A stretch of DNA of 50,695 bases from Sphingomonas sp. LaA6.9 (GTDB taxonomy: Bacteria; Pseudomonadota; Alphaproteobacteria; Sphingomonadales; Sphingomonadaceae), in NCBI RefSeq assembly GCF_022601895.1, contig NZ_JAKVIO010000031.1, forward strand, positions 1 through 50,695, written 5' to 3'. This document shows, one piece after another, positions 25,720 to 33,996 of this stretch. The notes under the pieces were generated by a model. That model saw nothing but the letters and a program-made list of their open reading frames with translations, ran no database searches and was not told the DNA's origin. The translations under genes and the position numbers were made by a program. The number at the start of each line of letters is the position of its first letter. Position 1 is the stretch's first letter.

Positions 25720-26838
25720 CTATTTCTGTCGTGAAAAATGCCTGAGCCGGTCGTGGTCCACACGAACCCCGAGACCCGCGCCGCCCGGCACTTCGATAGC
25801 GAAATCGCTGTAGCGAAGCGGCTCTTCGAGGATCTCCTCGGTCATCAGCAGGGGGCCGAACAATTCGCAGCCCCATTCCAGCGCGCCGAACGTGGCGAAG
25901 AGATGCGCAGAAGCCGCGGTGCCGACGCCACCCTCGAGCATCGTCCCGCCATAAAGCGCGATATTTGCGGCTGCTCCGATGGTGGCGACGTCACGCGCAG
26001 CAAACAGGCCGCCTGACTGGGTGATCTTCACCGAGAAGACATCGGCGGCGCCCAAGCTTGCGAAACGCCAGGCGCTTGCCGGCCCCGTCAACGCCTCGTC
26101 GGCCATCACCGCGATGCCGAACCTGTTGGCCAGCCACGCCATCCCGTCGACGTCATCGGCCCTGAGGGGTTGTTCGATGAGCGCCACGCCAGCGTCCTGG
26201 AGCCGCGCGATGCCATCCGCCGCCTGCGCACGCGTCCAATGTTGATTGACATCGACCCGGATCGAGGCTCGACCCTCGAGCGCCCTGGCGATCGCTGCAA
26301 CATGCGCGCAATCCTCGGCTACCGAACGCCTGCCGATCTTGAGCTTGAAGATATTGTGGCGGCGCTGGGCGAGCATCGCCTCGCCCTCCTCGATATCGCG
26401 TCCGGTCTCGCCGCTCGCAAGCGTCCAGGCAACGGGGAGCTGGCTTCGAACGCGCCCACCCAGCAGCTCGGACATGGCTATCCCCCTGGCCTGGCCCAGG
26501 CCATCCAGGAGAGCGGTTTCGAGCGCGCATTTCGCGAACCTGTTGCCAACGACATGGCCTGAAAGCATGGCCATCACGGCTGCCGGCTGGTCGGCGTCGT
26601 GCCCAAGCAACAATGGAGCAAGATAGGTCTCGACCGCGAGCTTGATGCCTTCCGGACTTTCCTCGCCATAAGCGAGGCCCCCGATCGTGGTTGCTTCACC
26701 AACGCCCACAATGCCGTCGCTTCGCGTGACCAACAGAAGCACGACGGCCTGCGACATCATCGTCGCCATCGCGAGCACGTGCGGGCGTATCGTCGGAACG
26801 TCTGCAATGATGGCTTCGATGCGCTCGATCTTCGTCAT
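25720..26838 (-). CDS. catB: Muconate cycloisomerase
   Basis: A 372-aa enolase-superfamily lactonising enzyme that turns cis,cis-muconate into muconolactone. Catalytic residues: Lys165 and Lys167 (KLK), metal ligands Asp196 (RVDVNQHW), Glu222 (LIEQPL) and Asp247 (MADEAL), and Lys271 (FSVKITQSGG). The N-terminal capping domain and 20s loop are intact. ATG 26838 is used; the 19-codon extension has no ribosome site. It is the first gene of the catB-catC-catA-pcaD-iacG-pcaI-pcaJ-pcaF operon. Confidence 0.92.
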   Translation of the reverse strand: MTKIERIEAIIADVPTIRPHVLAMATMMSQAVVLLLVTRSDGIVGVGEATTIGGLAYGEESPEGIKLAVETYLAPLLLGHDADQPAAVMAMLSGHVVGNRFAKCALETALLDGLGQARGIAMSELLGGRVRSQLPVAWTLASGETGRDIEEGEAMLAQRRHNIFKLKIGRRSVAEDCAHVAAIARALEGRASIRVDVNQHWTRAQAADGIARLQDAGVALIEQPLRADDVDGMAWLANRFGIAVMADEALTGPASAWRFASLGAADVFSVKITQSGGLFAARDVATIGAAANIALYGGTMLEGGVGTAASAHLFATFGALEWGCELFGPLLMTEEILEEPLRYSDFAIEVPGGAGLGVRVDHDRLRHFSRQK

Positions 26839-27251
26839 GGGACCTCTGAATTGGCCCGGGAAATATGCCAGAGACCCGCAGAACGCGGTCGGCAATTAAA
26901 CTCGTAACGATCATTCGCGATTCTAATGTCATGCCCGGGCGGACTTTCCGCCGCAGATGGCACGACCTTCTCGCGCGTGATGGATCGCATGGGTTCGAAG
27001 CAGGGTATCCGCGGCCTTGATCGCGCTTCTGCCCGATCGCTGCCTGCGAACGGTGCCGCGCATGAATGCCATGCACCAGCGACAGTTGATTTGCGCGCAG
27101 CCTGCAATGCCCGGTGGCAAACGGGCCTGAAGCAGTGCCGGTGCGGGGCAAACCGACGCACCGGCCCGCTCGATCATGTCCCGATCTTCAAGCTGCGCCA
27201 GCAGCGCCGGCAGCGGCCGGGCAAGCGATCAGGCACAGGAAGGCGGTCATG
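26839..27251. other. Promoter region of the catechol operon
   Basis: About 410 bases between manD and catB, both on the minus strand. Short frames on both strands look non-coding. The 26890-26930 part is A/T-rich, with GGCAATT at 26891-26897 and GTAACGATCATTCG at 26904-26917. Related sequences occur upstream of the TonB receptor and the TPP-enzyme operon, so it may hold a shared operator. Confidence 0.4.
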
Positions 27252-28460
27252 TCACCAGTGCCAGAGCGTTCCGTCCTCAAGACGGTTCACCGGCAGATAG
27301 GAAGGCTTGTAGGGATATTTGGCGGCGAGTGCCTCGTCGATCTCGACGCCATGCCCGGGCACGTCGCCCGGCAGCATATAGCCTTGCTCGAAGGAATAGG
27401 CGTGCGGGAAGACCGCATCGGTCGCCTCGGTATGTCGCATATATTCCTGCACGCCGAAATTGGGTGCCCATATGTCGAAGTGAAGCGCAGCACCCATGCA
27501 GACGGGCGACAGGTCGGTGGCGCCGTGGCAACCGGTCCGCACCTGGTACAGCGAGGCGAAGTCGGCCAGGCGGCGCAGATGCGTGATGCCGCCGGCGTGG
27601 ACGACGGTCGCGCGAATATAATCGATCAGCTGGTTCTGGATGAGGTCCTTGGCATCCCAGATGCTGCTGAAGATCTCGCCGACCGCAAGCGGCGTCACGG
27701 TGTGCTGCCGGATCAGCCGGAATGCGTCCTGGTTCTCGGCTGGTGTCGCGTCTTCCATCCAGAAGAGACGGTAAGGCTCGAGCGTCTTGCCAAGTCGGCC
27801 GGCTTCGATCGGGGTCAGGCGGTGATGAACGTCGTGCAGCAGGTGATGCTCGAAACCGAAGCGCTCGCGCAGTTTGTCGAACAGCTTTGGCACGTGATCG
27901 AGATATTTCTCGGTCGACCAGATATTCTCGGTCGGGAGCGCGCCGTCGGCGGGCTCGTAGAACATCTTGTCGTGCGAAACGCCATAGGTGGAGGCAAGTC
28001 CGGGGACTCCCGATTGCGCCCGGATGGCCCTGTAGCCCATCTCGATATAGCGCTGGACCTCGTCCGAGGTCTCTTCGATGTCGCGTCCGTTGGCATGGCC
28101 ATAGACCATGACCTTGTCGCGGCTGCGGCCTCCAAGCAGCTGGTAGAGCGGCAGCCCCGCCGCCTTGGCCTTGATGTCCCACAACGCAGTGTCGACAGCA
28201 GCGATGGCGGTCATCGTCACCGGGCCACGCCGCCAATAGGCTCCGCGATAGAGATAATGCCAAATGTCCTCGATGCGATGCGCGTCGCGGCCGATCAGGC
28301 AGGGAATGACGTGATCGTTGAGATACGACGCGACAGCCAGTTCGCGGCCGTTGAGCGTCGCGTCGCCAATTCCCGTGAGCCCCTGGTCGGTCTCGATCTT
28401 GAGCGTCACGAAATTGCGGTCTGGGCAAGTGACGATGACGCGTGCCGCCTTGATTTTCAC
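27252..28460 (-). CDS. manD: D-mannonate dehydratase (ManD, enolase superfamily)
   Basis: A 402-aa enolase-superfamily dehydratase that makes 2-keto-3-deoxy-D-gluconate from D-mannonate. Read from GTG 28460, the residues fall exactly at the positions I recall for the Novosphingobium aromaticivorans enzyme: Arg147, Tyr159, Asp210, His212, Glu236, Glu262, Arg283, His312, Asp316, and a C-terminal Trp402. This fixes the GTG start, which has a GAGGA site; the longer open frame upstream is rejected. It is divergent from a LysR gene. Some ManD relatives have weak or different sugar-acid activity, so the substrate in vivo is not certain. Confidence 0.9.
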   Translation of the reverse strand: MKIKAARVIVTCPDRNFVTLKIETDQGLTGIGDATLNGRELAVASYLNDHVIPCLIGRDAHRIEDIWHYLYRGAYWRRGPVTMTAIAAVDTALWDIKAKAAGLPLYQLLGGRSRDKVMVYGHANGRDIEETSDEVQRYIEMGYRAIRAQSGVPGLASTYGVSHDKMFYEPADGALPTENIWSTEKYLDHVPKLFDKLRERFGFEHHLLHDVHHRLTPIEAGRLGKTLEPYRLFWMEDATPAENQDAFRLIRQHTVTPLAVGEIFSSIWDAKDLIQNQLIDYIRATVVHAGGITHLRRLADFASLYQVRTGCHGATDLSPVCMGAALHFDIWAPNFGVQEYMRHTEATDAVFPHAYSFEQGYMLPGDVPGHGVEIDEALAAKYPYKPSYLPVNRLEDGTLWHW

Positions 28461-28522
28461 TATGGGGATCCTCGTACAAAGATGGCGATCCGCGGAGCTA
28501 TTGCCTTTTGCCCGGAGCGGCG

Positions 28523-28536
28523 CAAACAGACGTTTG
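28523..28536. promoter_or_regulatory. Palindrome in the manD-lysR intergenic region
   Basis: CAAAC at 28523-28527 and GTTTG at 28532-28536 form a 14-base dyad in the 121-base gap between the divergent manD and LysR genes. A LysR-type regulator commonly binds such a site upstream of its own and the divergent gene. It lies 63 bases upstream of manD and 46 bases upstream of the regulator ATG. Confidence 0.4.
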
Positions 28537-28581
28537 TGATCGGTTCCATGAGCCGAGTTAATTGATGCCGGAAGGATTGAG

Positions 28582-29499
28582 ATGAGCCGCAAGCTGCCTC
28601 CGCTGCTGGGCCTGCGCGTGTTCGAGTGCGTTGCGCGCCACCTGAGCTTCACCAAGGCAGCGGACGAACTGTGCGTGACACAGGCCGCGGTCAGCCACCA
28701 GATCAAGGCGCTCGAGGACTGGCTGGGAGCCCCGCTGTTCCAGCGGCTCAGCCGCACCATAAAGCTGACCGATGTTGGCGAGAGCCTTGTCGGTCCGCTC
28801 GGCCGGGCGCTCGACATCATGGCCCAGGCGACCAGCGAAGCGCTGGAGCGCGACCAGGTCACGCCGCTGACTGTCGCGACCTTCGATTCCTTCTCGGCCG
28901 CCTGGATCATCCCCCGCCTGTCGCGTTTTCGCGAACGCTTCCCCGAGATCGACATCCGCTTCATTGCCAAGCGACAGGAGGATGACGCGCTATCAAGCGG
29001 CGATGCAGACCTCGAGATCCGTTACGGCAATGGCGCCTGGCCGAACCTCCAGGTCGAAAGACTGATGAGCGAAAGCGTGCTGCCGGTATGCAGCCCGGAA
29101 CTTCTTGAACGCTATGGAAAGCCCGACTCGCTCGCCGATATCGCCCGTCTTCCCTTGCTGCATGACGTGTTCAGCGTCGACTGGGCCGAGTTTCTCAATC
29201 ATTTCGGCGTGCGCGGGATCAATGTGCGGCGCGGCTTCGGCTTCAGCCACTCACATCTGGTGAAGCAGGCCTGTCTTGCTGGCCACGGCATCGCACTGGG
29301 CCGCTGGCCGCTGGTCGTCGAGGAAGTGCAGCGCGGTGAGCTGGTCTGCCCCTTCGAGGAGAAACTGATGCTCGACGATGCCTATTATGTCGTTTGCCGC
29401 AAAAGTGTCTCGGACGAGGCCAACGTCAAGGCATTCGCCTATTGGCTACTCGACGAGGCAGAGCTCTTCGTCAGCCAGTCCGCACCATTACCGACTTGA
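28582..29499 (+). CDS. LysR-family transcriptional regulator (GcvA-like)
   Basis: A 305-aa LysR-type regulator. The winged helix-turn-helix is at about residues 8-65: [20 protein letters not shown] then [18 protein letters not shown]. The rest is the two-lobed effector domain (for example [20 protein letters not shown]). The sequence type is GcvA/AmpR-like. An AAGGA site precedes the ATG. By position it most likely controls the divergent manD. It overlaps the end of the aldehyde dehydrogenase gene tail-to-tail by 29 nt. Apart from HipB it is the only DNA-binding regulator in the window, so it could also act on the aromatic operons. Confidence 0.88.
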   Translation: MSRKLPPLLGLRVFECVARHLSFTKAADELCVTQAAVSHQIKALEDWLGAPLFQRLSRTIKLTDVGESLVGPLGRALDIMAQATSEALERDQVTPLTVATFDSFSAAWIIPRLSRFRERFPEIDIRFIAKRQEDDALSSGDADLEIRYGNGAWPNLQVERLMSESVLPVCSPELLERYGKPDSLADIARLPLLHDVFSVDWAEFLNHFGVRGINVRRGFGFSHSHLVKQACLAGHGIALGRWPLVVEEVQRGELVCPFEEKLMLDDAYYVVCRKSVSDEANVKAFAYWLLDEAELFVSQSAPLPT

Positions 29500-30958
29500 A
29501 TTCGGTGAAGGCCTCGAGACCGGCAAAGCCGTGCTCGCGACCCTGGCCAGACTGCTTCATCCCCCCGATCGGCATGGCCAGCTCAGGGATTCCGTGGCTG
29601 TTGACCCAGACGATCCCGGCACGCAGCTCCGCCGCCATTTTGTGCGCGCGCCCGACATCGCGCGTCCAGACGCTGGCCGCCAGGCCATAATCGGATCCGT
29701 TTGCGAGGTGGAGCGCCTCGGCTTCGCCATCGAACGGGATCACCGTGACGACCGGGCCAAAGACTTCGCTCTGTACGATCTCGCTTCCCTGGTCGGCGTC
29801 GACAAGAATTGTCGGCTCATAGAAGAATCCGGGGCCATCGCGCATCGCGCCACCGGTGACGGCTTTCGCGCCGGCAGTGACTGCACGCTCGACGAAGCCG
29901 TCGACATTTCGCCTGTGGGCCGCACTGATCAGCGGTCCCATCTGCGTTTCGGGTGCGAATCCCGATCCAAGCTTCAATGCCCGCGCATGCCCTGCCAACC
30001 CTGCGACGACATCCCCATAGGCGGCACGCTCGACATAGAGCCGTGACCCGGCGACACAGACCTGTCCGGCATTGCCGAAAATGGCGTCGGCGGCGCCCGC
30101 AATCGCCCCTGGAAGATCGGCGTCGGCAAAGAGCAGCACGGGCGATTTTCCGCCCAGTTCGAGCGACAGCCGCTTGAGGCTGCCTCCGGCCTGCGTCATC
30201 AATTGCCGCCCGACCGCGGTCGAACCGGTAAAGGAGATCTTGGCGACTGCAGGGTGGCGCACCAATGCTTGCCCGAGCTCTCGCCCGTCACCTGGCAGGA
30301 CTGCGACCACGCCCTCGGGCACGCCCGCCTCGAGCGCAAGGGCTGCAAGGTGGAGGGTCGTGAAGGGCGTCAGCTCGGACGGCTTGATGATCGCCGAGCA
30401 GCCCGCGGCGAGTGCGGGCGCGAGTTTCCACGCCGCCATCACCAGCGGTCCGTTCCACGGTGCGATCAGTGCTGCCACACCTGCAGGCTCGCGGCGGCCA
30501 TAGCCGAGAAAGCTCTGGCCCGGGACCGACGGATCGAAGGTGCCGCCATCGATCTTCGTCACCCATCCGGCGTAATAACGGAATGTCTCGGCCGCAGCTG
30601 CAACCTCGCCGTGCAGCGCGGCGCCAAAGAGTTTGCCGCCGTTCAACGTCTCGAGTTCAGCCAGGAGTTCGCGGTCCCGCTCGATCAGGTCGGCGACGCG
30701 CAGCAGGATACGCTGCCGTTCGGCAGGGGTCTTGCCCCGCCACCTCTTGTCATCAAAGGCGGCCGAGGCCTGGGCAACGGCTTTCTCCACGTCGGCCGCA
30801 TCTGCTGCATGCGCCTCGCCAAAAGGCTCGCCGGTCACAGGATCAATGCCGACGAGCGGTGCCCCCTTTCCCTCGAGCCAGGCAGCGCCGATCAGATAGG
30901 GGCGCGGCGCGGCCAGGAAGGCTCGGGTTGCCTCAGTGAGCGGGTATCCCCTGGTCAT
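29471..30958 (-). CDS. Aldehyde dehydrogenase
   Basis: A 495-aa NAD(P)-dependent aldehyde dehydrogenase. Catalytic Cys301 lies in [12 protein letters not shown] and Glu267 in LELGGKSP; the cofactor-binding [11 protein letters not shown] and the oxyanion Asn in APWNGPL are present. The extra 15 N-terminal residues are unremarkable. Its ATG overlaps the stop of the aminotransferase gene. Third in an operon after a TPP-dependent enzyme and an aminotransferase, it most likely oxidises an aldehyde made by the TPP enzyme to the acid, for example indole-3-acetaldehyde to IAA. Broad or other substrates are possible. Confidence 0.85.
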   Translation of the reverse strand: MTRGYPLTEATRAFLAAPRPYLIGAAWLEGKGAPLVGIDPVTGEPFGEAHAADAADVEKAVAQASAAFDDKRWRGKTPAERQRILLRVADLIERDRELLAELETLNGGKLFGAALHGEVAAAAETFRYYAGWVTKIDGGTFDPSVPGQSFLGYGRREPAGVAALIAPWNGPLVMAAWKLAPALAAGCSAIIKPSELTPFTTLHLAALALEAGVPEGVVAVLPGDGRELGQALVRHPAVAKISFTGSTAVGRQLMTQAGGSLKRLSLELGGKSPVLLFADADLPGAIAGAADAIFGNAGQVCVAGSRLYVERAAYGDVVAGLAGHARALKLGSGFAPETQMGPLISAAHRRNVDGFVERAVTAGAKAVTGGAMRDGPGFFYEPTILVDADQGSEIVQSEVFGPVVTVIPFDGEAEALHLANGSDYGLAASVWTRDVGRAHKMAAELRAGIVWVNSHGIPELAMPIGGMKQSGQGREHGFAGLEAFTEFKSVMVRTG

Positions 30959-32073
30959 CAGCGAATATAGTCCTGCAGCGCTGCGATCACGCGATCATTC
31001 TGCTGCGGCCGGCCGATCGAAATCCTGAGCCAGGCCTCGGGTCCGGTATTGACCGGGCGAGGAATGATCCCCTGCGATTCGAGATGTTGCGCAGCGCCCA
31101 CCGGATCGCGTCCTGTCATGGGAAAACGGATGAGGTAGAAGTTGGCGGCCGACGGCACCACCTCGATCCCGAACCCTGTGAGCGCGGTCGAGATGCGCGC
31201 GAACTCGGTGCGGTTTTCTTCGCGCACCATCTCTGCATATTCCGTGTCGCGAACCGCCGCCTCGGCGGCAGCAAGTGCGGCAGCGTTGGCATTGAAGGGC
31301 GTGCGGATGCGCTGGACCATGTCGATGATCGCTGTGGGCGCGTACATCCAGCCGATGCGAAGTCCGGCCAGGCCGTAAAGCTTCGAGAAAGTGCGCGTCA
31401 TCACGACATTCTCATTGGGCCCGACCAGCGTCGCACCGGCCTCATAGTCAGGCGCCTCGACATAATCGGCATAGGCACTGTCGAGATGCAGGATGACGTC
31501 GCCGGGAAGTCCCGCGTGAAGCCTGAGCAACTCGTCGCGCGGCAGGTACTGGCCGACGGGATTATTGGGGCTTGCTATGACCACCATCTTCGTCGCAGGG
31601 GTGAGCGCGGCGAGCAATGCGTCAACATCGGGTCGAAGCTGCGGCTCGGCAACGCTGACCGCGTTCGCCCCCTGCGCGATCGCATGAACGAAGGCCATGG
31701 CGAAACTGTACTGGCTGATGACGACGTCGTCTCCGGGACCGACATAGGCGCGGATCAGCAACTGGATGAGTTCGTCCGAGCCATTGCCGCAGACGATGCG
31801 ATCGGCATCGAGCCCGTGCACCTCGCCAATGGCCGCACGAAGCGCCTGTTGCGAGCCGTCGGGATAAAGGTGCAGGCATTTGGAGCAGGCCTGATAGGCC
31901 GCGATCGCCCTGGGGCTCGGCCCGAGCATCGACTCGTTGGACGACAGCTTCAGTGGCTCGGCGACATCGCTCAGCGTTGCCTTGCCCTGGCGATAAGGCG
32001 CGAGCCCCGCGATACCTGGGAGAGGCAAGGGCAACGCATGTGCGTCGGTACGCGATTGCGGTTTGGGCATCAT
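30958..32073 (-). CDS. HisC-like class I/II aminotransferase
   Basis: A 371-aa PLP enzyme of the histidinol-phosphate aminotransferase type. Lys231 in [17 protein letters not shown] is the Schiff-base lysine; Asp198 ([10 protein letters not shown]), SPNNPVG at 168-174 and GNGSDELIQ near residue 97 are conserved. HisC-like enzymes in catabolic clusters often act on aromatic amino acids. Its position between a TPP enzyme and an aldehyde dehydrogenase argues for amino acid to 2-oxo acid conversion rather than histidine synthesis, since hisB lies 18 kb away in core DNA. ATG 32073 lies 11 nt after the TPP-enzyme stop; the longer frame is rejected because it enters that gene. Confidence 0.82.
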   Translation of the reverse strand: MMPKPQSRTDAHALPLPLPGIAGLAPYRQGKATLSDVAEPLKLSSNESMLGPSPRAIAAYQACSKCLHLYPDGSQQALRAAIGEVHGLDADRIVCGNGSDELIQLLIRAYVGPGDDVVISQYSFAMAFVHAIAQGANAVSVAEPQLRPDVDALLAALTPATKMVVIASPNNPVGQYLPRDELLRLHAGLPGDVILHLDSAYADYVEAPDYEAGATLVGPNENVVMTRTFSKLYGLAGLRIGWMYAPTAIIDMVQRIRTPFNANAAALAAAEAAVRDTEYAEMVREENRTEFARISTALTGFGIEVVPSAANFYLIRFPMTGRDPVGAAQHLESQGIIPRPVNTGPEAWLRISIGRPQQNDRVIAALQDYIR

Positions 32074-32083
32074 TTCATCTCTC

Positions 32084-33715
32084 TCAGGCAACATCGAACA
32101 CGGGAGGGCGAATGATGAAGGGCCATGGTGATGCCATGTCGCCGCATGGCACCTCGATGAGCGCGGGTTCGTTGCGATCAAGCGCGGCAACGATCGCTGC
32201 CTGCAGCGCATCAGGGCTCGTCACGCGCTCGGCGCGGATGCCGAAGCTCTCCGCGAACTTTACGAAATCGGGATTCTTCAGGTCGGATGCGATCAGGCGC
32301 CCACCGAACCATTCCTTCTGCTGGCGCTGCACATTCTGGAACTTGTTGTTGTTGAACAGCACCGTCACGAGCGCGATTCCATGCTGCGCGGCCGTCGCCA
32401 TCTCGTTGGCCGTGAACAGGAAACCGCCATCGCCCACGACATTGACCACCGCCTTGTCGGGGTGTGCCGCCTTGACGCCAAGCGCAGTCGCATAGCCGTA
32501 GCCCAGCGTGCCCTGGTAGCCGCAGGTGACGATATGGCGCGGTTCGTACACGGGAAAGCTGTACCACGAGGTGTATCCGACCTGAGTGATTTCATCGACG
32601 AAATAGCCATCGTCGGGAAGGGCCGCGCGGATGGCGGCAAGATAGGATGCCTGTGGCTGGACACGCGCTGCAACATCGCCGCGGACGCGCGCCGCAAGCT
32701 CGGTCAACTCGTCCTCGCGTGACGCACGCAGGTCGATGACGCGACCGAGCTTCTCGACCAGCGCGGGGACCGCATCGGCTGCATCGGCATGAATGGCAAC
32801 GGCAGGGACCGCGATCCGGTCGAGCTCTTCCGCATCGATGTCGATGCGGATCACCTTCATGTGCGCGGGCACCTTCCAGTAGAGATATTGCTGCTCCATC
32901 CGGCTGCCGATGCCGATCACGACATCGGCGTGCTTCCACAGGTCATAGCCTGCCGGGAACATCTGCGAGAGATGCGAGCGATCGGAAACGACGCCGCGAC
33001 CGCTGCGAAAGGCCACCACCGGCGCCTGCAGCATAGCCGCAAGCTGCTCGAGCGCCTCGCCGGCGGCAATCGCACCACCGCCCGCGATGATCAGCGGGTT
33101 GCGCGCATTCTTGAGCAAGGCGACGGCAGCCGCGATCGCATCCTCGTCGAGCGACGGCGCCTGATCGCGAGCGGCCGCCGGAAGCAGCTCGACCGCCCCT
33201 TTTGCGCCCATCACATCCATGGGCATTTCAAGGCTCACCGGCCGCGGACGGCCGCTCAGCATCTGCGTAAACCCCTGGTTGACGAGGCCGGGCGCCGATT
33301 CAGGCGTCATCGCGCGATCGGCCCATTTCGTGAGCGTGCGCATTGTCGCAAGCTGGTCGGGCAGTTCGTGCAGATAGCCGATCCCCTTGCCGATGCCTTC
33401 GCTTGGAATCTGGCCCGTCAGGCAGAATACCGGCGCATTGGTGGCATAGGCCGAGCACAGGGCTGCCGTCGTGTTGAGCACGCCCGGCCCGGGAACGACC
33501 GTATAGACGCCCGGCTTTCCCGTGGATCGGGCATAGCCGAATGCCATATAGGCAGCCCCTTGTTCATGACGCGTGCTGAACAGGCGCAGCTTGTCGCCGG
33601 CATTGTACATGGCGTCAAAAAAATGATCGAGCTGGCCACCGGGCAGGCCGAAGATAGTATCCACGCCATTGGCCATCATCTGGCCCAATATGGCCTCTGC
33701 CCCACTCATCGACAT
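32084..33715 (-). CDS. TPP-dependent enzyme, acetolactate-synthase/2-oxo-acid-decarboxylase type
   Basis: A 543-aa thiamine-diphosphate enzyme with the three usual domains. Glu51 (STRHEQGAAYMAFGYAR) is the cofactor-activating residue; the central FAD/structural domain follows PLIIAGGGAIAAGEAL; and the TPP motif runs from GDG at 428 to NNN at about 455-457. There is no acetolactate synthase small subunit nearby and the operon has an aminotransferase and an aldehyde dehydrogenase, so I favour decarboxylation of an aryl-2-oxo acid such as indolepyruvate. Acetolactate-synthase-like or lyase activity remains possible. ATG 33715 has GAGG eight bases upstream; a GTG at 33721 is the alternative. Confidence 0.78.
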   Translation of the reverse strand: MSMSGAEAILGQMMANGVDTIFGLPGGQLDHFFDAMYNAGDKLRLFSTRHEQGAAYMAFGYARSTGKPGVYTVVPGPGVLNTTAALCSAYATNAPVFCLTGQIPSEGIGKGIGYLHELPDQLATMRTLTKWADRAMTPESAPGLVNQGFTQMLSGRPRPVSLEMPMDVMGAKGAVELLPAAARDQAPSLDEDAIAAAVALLKNARNPLIIAGGGAIAAGEALEQLAAMLQAPVVAFRSGRGVVSDRSHLSQMFPAGYDLWKHADVVIGIGSRMEQQYLYWKVPAHMKVIRIDIDAEELDRIAVPAVAIHADAADAVPALVEKLGRVIDLRASREDELTELAARVRGDVAARVQPQASYLAAIRAALPDDGYFVDEITQVGYTSWYSFPVYEPRHIVTCGYQGTLGYGYATALGVKAAHPDKAVVNVVGDGGFLFTANEMATAAQHGIALVTVLFNNNKFQNVQRQQKEWFGGRLIASDLKNPDFVKFAESFGIRAERVTSPDALQAAIVAALDRNEPALIEVPCGDMASPWPFIIRPPVFDVA

Positions 33716-33996
33716 ATTCACGCCTCGCTCAGCTTTTTTTCCGAATTTCCGGGAAATGCCTGTAGAAACCCGGAGCGGGTGGCAATTGAATGAAACTGGT
33801 GATGGTCATTAGATCGCTTGATGTACAAGCGCGCGCTGCGTCTCTCCGATTAGTATGGATTATGATCGCTATCAGTAACGTTCGTTTGAACGCACACTCG
33901 GCCTGCCCCGATAGTCTGTCACGAAAGGGCAACAAAGCCCCGCGTCATCCTGAGGTGATGGTGGCGCGCAGACCTGTCGTTTGGGGAGAGCAAATA
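33716..33996. promoter_or_regulatory. Divergent promoter region, TPP operon and TonB receptor
   Basis: This 281-base region separates two divergent transcripts. It contains GGCAATT at 33781-33787, the sequence GTAACGTTCGTTTG at 33875-33888, and the dyad CGTTC-N4-GAACG at 33879-33892. The first two resemble sequences upstream of catB, hinting at a common regulator. An A/T-rich part (33850-33880) is the likely receptor promoter. Confidence 0.45.

Noticed and set aside
30958-32073. HisC of histidine biosynthesis
   Set aside because: Although HisC-like, it is embedded in a catabolic operon, and the his gene hisB is 18 kb away and not linked.
32084-33715. Biosynthetic acetolactate synthase (ilvB) for branched-chain amino acids
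   Set aside because: No small subunit, no ilvC nearby; the operon contains an aminotransferase and an aldehyde dehydrogenase.
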